DNA of 64,000 nt from an uncultured Lachnospiraceae bacterium (GCA_902779575.1 CACZBW010000003.1:62001-126000); one strand, 5' to 3'; shown: positions 8,481 to 18,134, counted from the stretch's first letter. The notes: a model not told the origin generated them from the sequence alone. Numbers and translations: made by a program.

Positions 8481-10154
8481 TCATTCCTGTCCGGAAAGCC
8501 TGTCCTCTTCCCTTTTTTTCTGTATTGGAAGCAGAACCGTCACTTCCGTGCCGCAGCCCGCGCCGTCGCTCCAGATGGAAAACAGGTTCTTTTCATTATA
8601 ATACAGTTCCAGCCGGGACATGACATTCGCCAGAGCGATACCGGCAGAGCCTGTACCGGAGCCCTGCCCGCGGCTTTCCCCGGCGTCTGCCGCCCCCTCT
8701 TCAGAAACGGCTTTCTGCTCCGTATCTCTGCCGCCCTCCGGAATCCCGGGCGGGACATTTCCCCTGTTTTCCCAGCTTCTCCTGTCCTCAGACAGTTTCA
8801 TCAGAGCCTCCAGCTGGGCGCTGGTCATGCCGCATCCATTGTCGCTGACCGTGATGCAGATGCACTCCCTGCCCGTCTCATTCTCCTCCGGCCCGATCCG
8901 CTCGGCGCTAAGAAGCACCTTTCCGTTCTCATGATCGTCGTGGATCCCGTGCTGGATGGCATTTTCCACAATCGGCTGAAGAATCATGCTCGGCATCTCG
9001 ATCTCTTTCAGGGGAATGCCGTCCCCGATCCGGCAGCTGTAGTGGATATCGCCGGCGAAGCGGACATTCAGGATATAGATATAATTGTCCACCGAGGCAA
9101 TCTCCTCCTCCAGAGTAGCCGTTCCGCCGGTCTTCTTAACATTATAGCGGAAAAAATCCGCCATGCGCCCAAGGAAATCTTCCGTTTTTTCCGCTCCTTC
9201 CAGCATGGCCAGCTGGGCCCCGGCGTTGAGGCTGTTAAAGAGGAAATGTGGATTGATCTGGGCCTGCAGATATCTCAGCTGCGCTTCCCTGAGGTGCGCT
9301 GCCATCGAGAGTTCCTGCTGCTTCATACGCGCCTCGGTCTCCAGGGCGGTACGCTGGCGCATGATATACAGGCGGATGCTGTCAAGCATCTTGCTGAAGG
9401 CGTTTGTCACGATCCCGACCTCATCGTCCGACATGGCCTCCCCTACGGAGACGTCCAGATCACCCTCCGCCACGCGGTTTGCCGCGCTGGCAAGAGATGT
9501 CAGGGGACGGATCATCGCATGGACAAGGAGCGAAGCCACGCCGCTGATCAGGCCGAAAACAATCAGGATCAGAATCAGGCTGAAAATCTCCATCTGGCTG
9601 AAAGCATTCAGCATCAGCCGGTAATTCTCCGAATTCTGCCGGAAGCGAAGGCTGTTGAGTTCGTAGATGTAGGTACTGATATACCCGTAGATCCGCTCCG
9701 TTTCTTCATAAAAAGTCCGGTATTCCTCAACATTTCTCCCGCGTTTGGCCTGAACCGCCGCCTCCGCGTGGGCGGTATAATCCCTGCTCATCAGCCGGAT
9801 ATTGCGCTCCAGCATCATGGTCTCATCCTTTACAATGCTGTCGTTCAGCTCCTCCGTCAGGTCCATGTATTCCTGTTCGAAACGGTAAAAGTTTTCCAGG
9901 GCGCTGCTGGAACGGGTATTCAGATATTCGTAGACGCTTGATTCAACCGCGTTCAGCTTGTCTGTAAGTTCGATAATCGATACATTCGAGACAAATACCT
10001 GGTCGATCCTGCGGAGCATATAGCGGCTCTGGGAAAAAATATAGATATTCACGCCCAGAATCAGCGTAAGCATGATGCCGAGCAGGATAAGCAGTTTTGA
10101 CTGGATCGAATGCAGGAAAAAGCGGGGCTTTTCCGCACGTGCAGCTCTGTTCAT
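8481..10154 (-). CDS. Sensor histidine kinase, LytS/YesM type
   Basis: 557 aa with TM1 (about 19-42), an extracellular helical region, TM2 (about 189-213), a HAMP domain (about 210-262) and a His_kinase module with H303 in INPHFLFNSLN. The HATPase has NAIQHGI and VSDNGCGM. A low-complexity insert (about residues 455-515, RDTEQKAVSEEGAADAGE...) interrupts the ATPase domain before the SGTGSAGIALANV motif. The start ATG has GAGGAG 5 nt upstream and overlaps the preceding gene by 4 bp, indicating translational coupling. That gene encodes a membrane-tethered sugar-binding protein, matching the XylFII-LytS architecture described in Clostridium beijerinckii. Confidence 0.92.
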   Translation of the reverse strand: MNRAARAEKPRFFLHSIQSKLLILLGIMLTLILGVNIYIFSQSRYMLRRIDQVFVSNVSIIELTDKLNAVESSVYEYLNTRSSSALENFYRFEQEYMDLTEELNDSIVKDETMMLERNIRLMSRDYTAHAEAAVQAKRGRNVEEYRTFYEETERIYGYISTYIYELNSLRFRQNSENYRLMLNAFSQMEIFSLILILIVFGLISGVASLLVHAMIRPLTSLASAANRVAEGDLDVSVGEAMSDDEVGIVTNAFSKMLDSIRLYIMRQRTALETEARMKQQELSMAAHLREAQLRYLQAQINPHFLFNSLNAGAQLAMLEGAEKTEDFLGRMADFFRYNVKKTGGTATLEEEIASVDNYIYILNVRFAGDIHYSCRIGDGIPLKEIEMPSMILQPIVENAIQHGIHDDHENGKVLLSAERIGPEENETGRECICITVSDNGCGMTSAQLEALMKLSEDRRSWENRGNVPPGIPEGGRDTEQKAVSEEGAADAGESRGQGSGTGSAGIALANVMSRLELYYNEKNLFSIWSDGAGCGTEVTVLLPIQKKREEDRLSGQE

Positions 10155-11179
10155 GCTCTCTCCTCCTCTGTCCGCTTCTTCTCCGCCCTCCTGCTGGTAT
10201 AGAGGAGCAGGTTCTCCGAGGTGACTGTTTCCAGGGAGAGGTTGAAATAATCCGACACATTCCCATAGCTGATATATTCATCCAGGGCTTTGACGGCGGT
10301 CTCCCCGGCACTGGCCGGATCAATGGTCATGGTGACCGGGATCAGCTGCCTCCGGATGGCGGAAAGCGTCTCGTCGGAAGCATAATAGCCTATGATCTGT
10401 ACCTGGGAAACCAGGTTATAGTCAATCATCGCGTTCAGGACGCATTCCGTCTGAACAGGGCTTGTGCAGATCAGGATATCCGGCCGGCTGTCCTCCACCA
10501 GAATATTCCGGATCGATTCCTCCGCCTCAAAATCGCTGGCGGCATCAATCTCCTGTACGGATACAGAGACGTTCTTCCCGTAAGGGCTTTCATTCAGGGC
10601 TGCTACGATCTGGGCATAGATCAGGTTGGCAGCCACCTCCTCGTCATCCAGGTCCGTCAGAAGGCAGACCCTCCGGCTGTCCTCCGTTAAGAGTCCCGCC
10701 GCCTGTTTTCCGTACAGTTCTCCCAGCTGATAGCTGGAGACACCGACATAGCTGATCCGGTCGGAACCGGAGGCGTCCTTCAGGAGCGTCACGACCGGAA
10801 TTCCCGCTCCCGAGGCATCCCCGATCGCCTCCACCATTTCCTTCGTCCCGTCCGGGCAGACAATGAGCCCGTCCACATGGGAAGCGATTCCGATCTCCAT
10901 GCACTGGGTCAGGCTGTAGGAGATCGGAGCGTTCTGCCCTGCCCACTCAAGAACAGCATCCTTCTCATTGCATGCTTTCGAGGCAGAATCGTAGATCTTC
11001 TGCCACATCTCCGAATTATTGCCGCAGACAAAGAGATAATGCCTGCTGTAGCTCCCGGTCTGATCCGGACTCTCCCCGAAAAGAGTCATGCTTTTCTGAT
11101 AATAGATCCTCATGGCGATCATCAGGGCTCCTGTCACAGCCAGCATCACCAGGACATATCTGAATAGTTTTCCTCTCAT
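10151..11179 (-). CDS. Membrane-anchored sugar-binding sensor, XylFII-like
   Basis: 342 aa from the ATG at 11179 (MRGKLFRYVL), preceded by GTGGTGG; the frame runs further upstream without support. One N-terminal transmembrane helix (about 6-25) with no lipobox tethers a type I binding-protein fold (RHYLFVCGNNSEMWQKIYD, SHVDGLIVCPDGT, SGSDRISYVGVSSYQLG, RPDILICTSPVQTE). In XylFII-LytS systems such a protein binds sugar outside and activates the kinase in the membrane. The 4-bp overlap with the kinase gene supports the same arrangement here. Sugar specificity cannot be read; xylose is only the best-known ligand of this architecture. Confidence 0.82.
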   Translation of the reverse strand: MRGKLFRYVLVMLAVTGALMIAMRIYYQKSMTLFGESPDQTGSYSRHYLFVCGNNSEMWQKIYDSASKACNEKDAVLEWAGQNAPISYSLTQCMEIGIASHVDGLIVCPDGTKEMVEAIGDASGAGIPVVTLLKDASGSDRISYVGVSSYQLGELYGKQAAGLLTEDSRRVCLLTDLDDEEVAANLIYAQIVAALNESPYGKNVSVSVQEIDAASDFEAEESIRNILVEDSRPDILICTSPVQTECVLNAMIDYNLVSQVQIIGYYASDETLSAIRRQLIPVTMTIDPASAGETAVKALDEYISYGNVSDYFNLSLETVTSENLLLYTSRRAEKKRTEEERA

Positions 11180-11246
11180 ACCACCACGCTGATTCTGTCG
11201 TGTTCCGGGAAAACACTGATTTACCAGCATTTCCCTGAAGACGGAA

Positions 11247-11270
11247 AGGCCTGCCGTAAGCGGCAGGCCT
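11247..11270 (-). terminator. GC-rich hairpin after the importer operon
   Basis: Perfect 10-bp stem AGGCCTGCCG/CGGCAGGCCT with a 4-nt loop, between the last permease gene and the sensor operon. The tail (TTTCCGTCTTC) is weak, so partial read-through into the sensor genes is plausible. Confidence 0.6.
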
Positions 11271-11340
11271 CTGTCAGACGGATCCGCAGCTGAAAAACCG
11301 ACCTGCGTCCGGGCTGGTTTTCCAAACGCTCTGCCCCGTC

Positions 11341-12501
11341 TTATTTTGCAGATTTCTTTGAGAGAATGTCAAATGCAACGGCGCCCAGAAGGACGACGCC
11401 TTTGACCACCTTCTGGTAGTTCGCGTCAATTCCCATAAGGCTCATGCCGAGGTTGATCACGCCGACCAGCGTGGCACCGACGACCATTCCGAAGACTGAT
11501 CCTGCTCCGCCGTAAGCGGAGACACCGCCGACGACGCAGGCGGAGATGGCGTCCATCTCATAGTTGGTGCCCGCGGTCGAATTGGCTGCCTGGAATCTTG
11601 CCACAACCGCCCAGGTCGTAATCACCGTCAGGACAGCCATATTCAGATAGGCAAGGAACATAATTCTTCTGGTATTGACACCGGACAGGCGCGCCGCCTC
11701 CCGGTTGCCGCCGACCACATAGAAATGACGGCCGATCGTTGTCTTATCTGTGACGAAGCTGTAAATCAGGACAATCGCAACTACCCAGACCAGGACCGTC
11801 GGAATGCCGCCGGCCATGCTCAGCTTATAGGCAAAGAGCAGAATCACCGCGCTCAGGAGGACGCATCTGATCAGAACCGCCTGCATGCTTTCCGCCTCAT
11901 ACCCCTTTTTCACCTTCACGGCGCGCGAGCGCACATTCAGAAGGATCACCAGGCAGGCTGCCACGATGCCCGCGATCATGCAGGGCATATTCATGTTGTT
12001 GAGCTTGGTCGGGAAGAGCTTTCCGGAAAAAATGCTCAGGAAGCTTTCCGGAAACGGAGCGATCGAACCGGTCGAACTGTTTCCGCTCAGGATCGCGGTT
12101 CCGAGTCCGCGGAAGGCGAGATAGCCGGCAAGGGTGGCAATCCACGGCGGAATATTGACATAGGCGATCAGATAGCCAAGGACGCAGCCGTAGCCGACGC
12201 CGATGGCAAGAGTCAGGAACACCGAAAGACCGATATTCATCCCCCGGATAACCATGAAGTAGCCGGCAATCGCGCCGAGAAGGCAGACGACGGATCCGCA
12301 GGACAGGTCGATGTTTCCTCCTGTAAGCATGCACATCAGCATGCCGCAGGCCAGAATGTAAACGTAGGCGTTCTGTGTAATCAGCGCGTTAAAATTCAGC
12401 GGAAAGAATATGGAACCCTTCGTCGTGATCATGAAGAACAGATAGACAAGGACCAGCACGATGATCATCGTATTCTTTTTCAATACAGCTTTAATATTCA
12501 T
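11341..12501 (-). CDS. Sugar ABC transporter permease 2 (XylH/GguB type)
   Basis: 386 aa from the ATG at 12501; AGGAGG is 6 nt upstream, while the ATG two codons earlier abuts it. It is strongly hydrophobic with about ten membrane segments. Family marks are GMLMCMLTGGNIDLSCGSVVCL, VPPWIATLAG-like NIPPWIATLAGYLAFRGLG, and NREAARLSGVNTRR for ATPase contact. It is a clear paralogue of the permease encoded 18 bp upstream. The pair probably form a heterodimeric channel with one ATPase, an unusual arrangement for xylose/ribose-type importers, which commonly encode a single permease. Confidence 0.9.
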   Translation of the reverse strand: MNIKAVLKKNTMIIVLVLVYLFFMITTKGSIFFPLNFNALITQNAYVYILACGMLMCMLTGGNIDLSCGSVVCLLGAIAGYFMVIRGMNIGLSVFLTLAIGVGYGCVLGYLIAYVNIPPWIATLAGYLAFRGLGTAILSGNSSTGSIAPFPESFLSIFSGKLFPTKLNNMNMPCMIAGIVAACLVILLNVRSRAVKVKKGYEAESMQAVLIRCVLLSAVILLFAYKLSMAGGIPTVLVWVVAIVLIYSFVTDKTTIGRHFYVVGGNREAARLSGVNTRRIMFLAYLNMAVLTVITTWAVVARFQAANSTAGTNYEMDAISACVVGGVSAYGGAGSVFGMVVGATLVGVINLGMSLMGIDANYQKVVKGVVLLGAVAFDILSKKSAK

Positions 12502-12519
12502 AACCATCCTCCTCCCTTA

Positions 12520-13689
12520 TCATTTCTCTCTCTTTGACAGCACGTCAAACATGACAGCGACAAGAAGAACGATTCCCTTGACTACTCTCTGATAGTTTGC
12601 CGCGATTCCCATGATACTCATGCCCTGGTTGATGACGCCCATCAGCACGGCACCGATGATGACACCGGCCATGGAGCCGACGCCGCCGTAAGCGGAAGCG
12701 CCGCCGACGAAGCAGGCCGCGATCGCGTCCATCTCATAACCCTGCCCGTATGTGGGCTGTGCGGAACTTGCCCTGGCCACGGTCAGGATTCCCGCAAGGC
12801 CCGCAAGAAATCCCATGTTGGCATATGCGAAGAAATAAACCATCTTCGTATTGATGCCGGAGAGTCTCGTCGCCTTCTCATTGCCTCCGACCGCGTACAG
12901 ATAACGGCCGATGGCGGTGTTCTGCGTGATATAGCTGTAAATCAGGAGGACCGCCGCGACCCAGACAAGCACGGTCGGAATTCCCTTATAGGAAGCAAGC
13001 TTGTAGCCAAGCCAGAGGATCAGGACCGTCAGCACCAGCATCGTGAACATCTTTCCGGCTGCGGAGCCATGTGCGATCCCCCTCTTCCTGCGGACCGCTT
13101 CCCTGCGCAGCGTCAGAAGAACATAAATCACCGCGATCAGGATGGCAGCCGCCATACAGGTCATGTTCAGTCCTTCTCCCTTTCCTATAAAGTCAGGGAT
13201 ATAGCAGTCGGCGCCTCCGCCGAATACATTCAGAAAGCCGGTGTCTTCGATGGCAACCGCATAACCCTGCAGAACCACGTTGGACAGGCCGCGGAAGGCG
13301 TACATGCCGGCCAGGGTGGCGATAAAGGGCGGCACGGATATCCATGCGATCCAGAAGCCCTGGAATGCGCCGATCGCAAGACCGACCAGCAGCATGACGA
13401 TGACTGCGAGAATAAAGTTCATATGCTTCTGCATGATCACCGCGCCGAGCGCGCCGGTGAAGCAGACAACAGACCCGACCGCAAGGTCGATGTTTCCTCC
13501 GGTCAGGATGCACAGCAGCATGCCGGAAGCGAGAACAAAGACATAACCGTTCTGAGAAATCAGGTTATTGATATTCTGCGCGTACAGGATCTTGCCCTGT
13601 GTGCTGACTGAAAAGAAGATCACAACCAGGACCAGCGCAAGGACCATGGTATATTTCTTCAGAAAATTGCCGATACTGCCTTCTTTCAT
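12520..13689 (-). CDS. Sugar ABC transporter permease 1 (XylH/GguB type)
   Basis: 389 aa, membrane-embedded, same family as the following gene: GMLLCILTGGNIDLAVGSVVCF, SVPPFIATLAGMYAFRGLSN, NEKATRLSGINTKM, AACFVGGASAYGGVGS. It starts 2 bp after the stop of the ATPase gene, so the two are translationally coupled. Order is binding protein, ATPase, permease, permease, the ChvE-GguA-GguB pattern with one additional permease. Confidence 0.92.
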   Translation of the reverse strand: MKEGSIGNFLKKYTMVLALVLVVIFFSVSTQGKILYAQNINNLISQNGYVFVLASGMLLCILTGGNIDLAVGSVVCFTGALGAVIMQKHMNFILAVIVMLLVGLAIGAFQGFWIAWISVPPFIATLAGMYAFRGLSNVVLQGYAVAIEDTGFLNVFGGGADCYIPDFIGKGEGLNMTCMAAAILIAVIYVLLTLRREAVRRKRGIAHGSAAGKMFTMLVLTVLILWLGYKLASYKGIPTVLVWVAAVLLIYSYITQNTAIGRYLYAVGGNEKATRLSGINTKMVYFFAYANMGFLAGLAGILTVARASSAQPTYGQGYEMDAIAACFVGGASAYGGVGSMAGVIIGAVLMGVINQGMSIMGIAANYQRVVKGIVLLVAVMFDVLSKREK

Positions 13690-13691
13690 CG

Positions 13692-15227
13692 TCAGTCCCC
13701 CCTTCCCAGAATCGTGGCCATGATGCTCTCCTGGGTCGCCTCGGCGGCGTTCATCTCGCCGACGATCCTGGATGCGTTCATGATATAGATACGGTCACTC
13801 ATACCGAGTACTTCCGGAAGCTCCGAAGAGATCATAAGAACGGATTTTCCGGCCCGGGCAAGATCATTGATGATGCAGTAGATCTCATACTTCGCGCCGA
13901 CGTCGATACCTCTGGTCGGCTCATCAAGAATCAGAACGTCGGGTTCGGCGTACATCCACTTTGCCAGGAGCACTTTCTGCTGGTTTCCTCCGGACAGGTT
14001 GCCGACCAGCTGTTCCACTGTGGGCGTCTTGATTTTCAGCTTATCCTTGTACTCAACCGCCACATTGTATTCCATATCCTTGTCAATAACCGATCCGCTG
14101 GCCAGGCTGTTAAGATTGGCCAGGGAAGTATTGACCTTGATTGACTGGGACAGGACCAGGCCGTTGCCCTTCCGGTCCTCCGTCACATAGGCAAGCTTGT
14201 GCGCGATGGCGTCGCTCGGGCTGTGAAGGTTCACCTGCTGCCCGTTGATTGTCAGGGTGCCGCTGATCTGCGCTCCGTAAGAGCGTCCGAAGATGCTCAT
14301 GGCAAGCTCCGTACGTCCCGCGCCCATCAGGCCGTAGATCCCGACAACCTCTCCTTTTCTCACATAGAGGGAGACATCATTCACAACCTTGCGCTCCGGA
14401 TAAAGCGGATGATGAACCGTCCAGTTCCGGACTTCCATATTCACTTCACCAATCCGGACGCCCTCTCTCTTCGGGAAGCGGTTGGTGAGTTCGCGGCCGA
14501 CCATTCCCTTGATGATCCGGTCCTCAGATACCGGTTCGGCTCCGTGACAGTCGATGGTTTCGATGGTGGAACCGTCACGCACGACGGTTATCTTATCGGA
14601 TACATACGCAACTTCGTTGAGCTTGTGGGAAATGATGATCATGGTCATTCCCTGCTTCTTGAAGCCCAGCATCAGATCCAGAAGAGCCCTGGAGTCTTCC
14701 TCATTCAGGGAAGACGTCGGCTCGTCCAGAATCAGCAGCTTCGCGTGCTTTGCGAGTGCTTTCGCAATCTCGACCAGCTGCTGTTTGCCGGTTCCGATTT
14801 CTTTAACCAGAACCCTGGAATTCTCCGTAAGGCCGACCATCTTCAGATATTTGTCCGCCTCCGCGTAGGTTTCATCCCAGTCGATTCTGGATTTCTTTCC
14901 TCTTTCATTGCCGAGATACATATTCTCGCCGATCGTCATCTCCGGAACCAGCGCCAGTTCCTGATGAATGATAACGATTCCGCGGCTCTCGGAGTCTTTA
15001 ATCGTATTGAAACGGCAGACCTCGCCGTTGTAGACAATATCTCCCTCATAGGTTCCGTACGGATAGATGCCGCTCAGAACATTCATCAGCGTGGACTTTC
15101 CGGCGCCGTTCTCGCCTACGAGGGCATGGATCTCGCCTTCCTCAACCTGAAGATTGACGTTGTCGAGAGCTTTTACGCCCGGAAAGGTCTTTGTAATGCT
15201 CTTCATCTCCAATAATATCTTAGCCAC
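13692..15227 (-). CDS. Sugar ABC transporter ATPase (XylG/GguA type, two nucleotide-binding domains)
   Basis: 511 aa from a GTG at 15227 with GGAGGG 6 nt upstream, the normal length of the double-domain carbohydrate ATPases; the 29 extra upstream codons look non-coding. Domain 1 has Walker [10 protein letters not shown] and Walker [13 protein letters not shown]. Domain 2 has [10 protein letters not shown] in the Walker A position (degenerate, as usual in this family), signature LSGGNQQK and [15 protein letters not shown]. It energises import by the two permeases downstream. Confidence 0.95.
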   Translation of the reverse strand: MAKILLEMKSITKTFPGVKALDNVNLQVEEGEIHALVGENGAGKSTLMNVLSGIYPYGTYEGDIVYNGEVCRFNTIKDSESRGIVIIHQELALVPEMTIGENMYLGNERGKKSRIDWDETYAEADKYLKMVGLTENSRVLVKEIGTGKQQLVEIAKALAKHAKLLILDEPTSSLNEEDSRALLDLMLGFKKQGMTMIIISHKLNEVAYVSDKITVVRDGSTIETIDCHGAEPVSEDRIIKGMVGRELTNRFPKREGVRIGEVNMEVRNWTVHHPLYPERKVVNDVSLYVRKGEVVGIYGLMGAGRTELAMSIFGRSYGAQISGTLTINGQQVNLHSPSDAIAHKLAYVTEDRKGNGLVLSQSIKVNTSLANLNSLASGSVIDKDMEYNVAVEYKDKLKIKTPTVEQLVGNLSGGNQQKVLLAKWMYAEPDVLILDEPTRGIDVGAKYEIYCIINDLARAGKSVLMISSELPEVLGMSDRIYIMNASRIVGEMNAAEATQESIMATILGRGD

Positions 15228-15314
15228 TGGTTTCCCTCCAAAGATCTCTTGAACCCGATGCGTTGATTGCTTCGGTCCGCAGACAGCAGCCTGTCTGAAA
15301 ACCGCAACTATCAA

Positions 15315-15343
15315 GATACAGGCGGGCCAAGCCCGCCTGTATC
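15315..15343 (-). promoter_or_regulatory. Perfect intercistronic hairpin after the binding-protein gene
   Basis: A 13-bp perfect stem GATACAGGCGGGC with a 3-nt loop sits between the binding-protein stop and the ATPase start. There is no clear U tract. Such hairpins often protect the upstream message or cause partial termination, giving more binding protein than membrane components. Confidence 0.7.
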
Positions 15344-15366
15344 AGCTTAAACCTGCATATCAGTGA

Positions 15367-16419
15367 TTACTGAAGCTGATCCTCGGTGTAGTATCCGGAA
15401 TCGATCAGCAGCTCTTTGTAGTTGTTCGCATCTGCGAATACCGGCTCGCAGAGATAGGACGGAACAACCAGAACGCCGTTGTCATAAGTCTCGGTATCGT
15501 TGACATCGACTTCCTCACCGTTGAGGATCTGGCCAACCATCTTGACAACCTGGCTTGCAAGAGTACGGGTATCCTTGAATACGGACATGGACTGCTTTCC
15601 GGCAATCATGTTCTTTGTATTGTTGATATCGCAGTCCTGACCGGTGATGATCGGATATTCGCCGCTGTAGTTTGCAGCAAGAGCGTTCTCAACGCCGAGA
15701 GCGGTGGAGTCATTGGAGCAGAGCCATACGTCAACGTTGGTTCCGTCTGCATAGTTGGAGGAAAGGATGTTCTCTGCTCTGGACTGGGCAACTTCGGTAG
15801 CCCAGGTCGGGGTAGCAACATCATCAAATTCAACCTGGCCGGACTTCACAACCAGCTTGCCCTCTTCGATGTAGGGTTTCAGCAGATCCATGGCGCCGTT
15901 GTAGAAATAGCCGGCGTTGTTGTCGCCCGGGTCGCCTGCGGTGATCTCAAGGTTGAACGGTCCGTCAGCATTCTCAAGATCCAGCGTATCGATGATGTAC
16001 TGGCCCTGAACGGTACCAACCATGTAGTTATCGAATGTCGCATAATAGGAAACTGCGTCGGACTCCATCAGCAGACGGTCATAAGCGATAACCGGGATGT
16101 CATTCTCCTTCGCCATGTCAAGAGCTTCGCCAAGGGAAGAGCCCTCGATTGCTGCGATAACCAGAACATTTGCTCCGGAGGAGATCATGTTCTCAATCTG
16201 GGACAGCTGGGTCTGAACGTCGTTGGACGCATACTGAAGGTCAACCTCGAAACCGGCTGCTTCCAGCTCAGCCTGCATATTCGCGCCGTCCTGATTCCAT
16301 CTCTGGAGATCCTTGGTCGGCATGGAAACACCAACTTTTTCTCCCTCTGCAAATACTGCAGGAGCCATAAGACTTGCTGCAAGAACAGTTGCCAGCGACA
16401 ATGCCATAAGCTTCTTCAT
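15367..16419 (-). CDS. Sugar-binding protein of the importer, ChvE-like
   Basis: 350 aa from the ATG at 16419 (MKKLMALSL), with GGAGG 7 nt upstream. The signal peptide ends MAPAVFA-EG, a signal peptidase I-like site. No cysteine follows, so no lipid anchor is evident, which is odd for a Gram-positive binding protein. The mature protein is of the ChvE/XylF multiple-sugar-binding group: VGVSMPTKDLQRWNQDG, IPVIAYDRLLMESDAVSYYATFDNYMVG, LEITAGDPGDNNAGYFYNGAMD, VDVWLCSNDSTALGVENAL. It leads the import operon, consistent with high expression. Confidence 0.92.
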   Translation of the reverse strand: MKKLMALSLATVLAASLMAPAVFAEGEKVGVSMPTKDLQRWNQDGANMQAELEAAGFEVDLQYASNDVQTQLSQIENMISSGANVLVIAAIEGSSLGEALDMAKENDIPVIAYDRLLMESDAVSYYATFDNYMVGTVQGQYIIDTLDLENADGPFNLEITAGDPGDNNAGYFYNGAMDLLKPYIEEGKLVVKSGQVEFDDVATPTWATEVAQSRAENILSSNYADGTNVDVWLCSNDSTALGVENALAANYSGEYPIITGQDCDINNTKNMIAGKQSMSVFKDTRTLASQVVKMVGQILNGEEVDVNDTETYDNGVLVVPSYLCEPVFADANNYKELLIDSGYYTEDQLQ

Positions 16420-16487
16420 ATCAAAACCTCCATTTGATTGAAAAATATTTTGTGGGACATTTTGCATATATCCCCGTTGCTGGAGAC

Positions 16488-16530
16488 ACTATAACACTTC
16501 TCTTTTGACGATAAAATAGATAATTTTATG
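16488..16530 (-). promoter_or_regulatory. Importer operon promoter, likely activator dependent
   Basis: The minus strand has a good -10 TATAGT (16488-16493) but only TTTTAT at the -35 position 17 bp upstream. The adjacent upstream DNA is AT-rich with AAAATCTCAT/AAAATTATCT-like repeats. A poor -35 with such repeats fits activation by the YesN/AraC-type regulator of this locus. The 309-bp gap 16420-16728 holds this promoter and the leader; nothing else is evident. Confidence 0.45.
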
Positions 16531-16728
16531 AGATTTTAGTCTTTTTTTAAGAGTTTCTTCCTGTTCTGCGGATGTAATCTGGACATTTTTGCCAATGCTT
16601 TCCGAAAAAGATAATTTTGTGCTATTGACAGATAACTGCTCTCAGCCGGTCCGGGCTGAATACGGATGCGTCATGTCTGCATGGCAGCAGCCATATTCGG
16701 GTCCGGTACCACTACCGGCAGCTTTTAT

Positions 16729-17961
16729 TCAGAAACCCGGATCTGTCTGCGGCTCATCTTCTTTATACAGATACAGGATTTTTTCCAGATTGTTCCCCGT
16801 GACTGTCTCCGGGCGCAGAAGGAGGGTATCATTCTGCAGGTCTCCGGACCCGAAACGGTTTCCCAGGCAGCATTCAAAAGGAAAGCCTGCATGCTCGACC
16901 CAGTCCTGGCTGATCATTTCGCCGGACAGAAGCGCCAGCGTGAGGTCCACTGCCGCGGCCGCCTCATACTTCCATGGGCAGAAAACCGTCATCGTCAGAT
17001 CCCCGCTTCTCAGGGCGCCGGCAAGTTCCGCATCCAGTCCCACTGCGGTAATGAGAGGCGGCTTTCTTCCCTGATATCTCTCCTTCGCCCAGTCAGCCGT
17101 ATCCAGAGCAGTCTGCCCGTCCGCGCACAGAATGAGGTCCGGCAGGACAGACTCCCCGGCGTACCGCTCCTTAAGCTCCGGCAGGGAGAGAAAACACTCC
17201 TGTTCCGGCAGATCCTGCATCCGTTCCGGATCCGCGGCCAGGCTCGTCAGGAGTCCTTCATCCATATAAGGCTGGAGAAACTCAAGTGCGCCTGCGCAGA
17301 TCTGCCCGCCTTCGTTCCGGCCGTCCCCGGGCTGACCTTCCATGTCCTGCCCGTCTGTATCCTGCAGCCCTGTTTCCTGTCTGCCGCCGCCCTTCTCTTC
17401 CCTTACGGGCTCCCCGTCTGGTAGCCGGCTGCCGCAGAGGAATTCCACCCGGTAACCCGCATCCCGGGTATGATCCAGATCCAGCAGGTCTGCCAGAAAC
17501 TGTCCCTGTGCCTCCCCGGCCTGCCGGCTATCGAATGTGACACACCAGGGGATCCGCCTGCTCATCAGCAGCCTGCCAAAGGCAATCACGGGAATACCGG
17601 TCCTTACTGCCTTTTCCGCAGCCTTTTCAATGTCGGCGGGATCAGCCGCAGCAAGCAGCAGAAGATCCGGCTTTTCCGAAATCAGGCGCAGAAGATCCTC
17701 CTTCTGCTTCCCGGCGTCATCTCCGGAGTAAATGACCTCCGCCGTCACACCCGCCGCGTCGAACTGCTCCTGCAGATAACTGCCGGTTTTTTCCCAGTCC
17801 CCTTCCTTTCCGGGCAGCAGAATATCCACTTTCTCTGCCGGACAGCTCATACTAAAAAACAGGAGAAAAATCAAAGAAAAGAATAGAAATCGGAAGCTAT
17901 ACTTATCAAAGAAAGCCCCTTTTTTGGATAGAAAACCGTTTCTGATAATCGTGCGCAGCAT
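16729..17961 (-). CDS. Divergent ChvE/XylF-like binding protein with an acidic insert
   Basis: 410 aa from the ATG at 17961, with GGGAGGT 5 nt upstream. The N-terminus carries a basic stretch, a hydrophobic segment and FFSMSC, a possible lipobox. The fold is recognisably related to the neighbouring binding protein (DILLPGKEGDWEKTGSYLQEQF; IPVIAFGRLLMSRRIPWCVTFDSRQAGEAQGQFL; GALEFLQPYMDEGLL; LPDLILCADGQTALDTADW). An insert of about 35 residues rich in Gly, Glu, Asp and Gln (EEKGGGRQETGLQDTDGQD...) sits between the lobes. Several sugar-contact positions differ. It could be an accessory sensor, a binder of another sugar, or a decaying duplicate. Confidence 0.7.
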   Translation of the reverse strand: MLRTIIRNGFLSKKGAFFDKYSFRFLFFSLIFLLFFSMSCPAEKVDILLPGKEGDWEKTGSYLQEQFDAAGVTAEVIYSGDDAGKQKEDLLRLISEKPDLLLLAAADPADIEKAAEKAVRTGIPVIAFGRLLMSRRIPWCVTFDSRQAGEAQGQFLADLLDLDHTRDAGYRVEFLCGSRLPDGEPVREEKGGGRQETGLQDTDGQDMEGQPGDGRNEGGQICAGALEFLQPYMDEGLLTSLAADPERMQDLPEQECFLSLPELKERYAGESVLPDLILCADGQTALDTADWAKERYQGRKPPLITAVGLDAELAGALRSGDLTMTVFCPWKYEAAAAVDLTLALLSGEMISQDWVEHAGFPFECCLGNRFGSGDLQNDTLLLRPETVTGNNLEKILYLYKEDEPQTDPGF

Positions 17962-18134
17962 AAGAAACCTCCCTGAAAATATGTTCCGGCCCAATCGCCT
18001 TTCTACATAAAAAAGACTTATTGTTTGATGCCGGGCTTAAAAGATAGCGATTAGAAGAGCTATAAGCAGAAGAAAAAAAGATATGTTAGTCAGATGATTG
18101 CAGCACAAAAAACCAGGTCGGAGGGAATCGCATG

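Noticed and set aside
8316-9941. 541-codon plus-strand open frame
   Set aside because: Mirrors the kinase and regulator genes, whose domains and active-site residues are clear.
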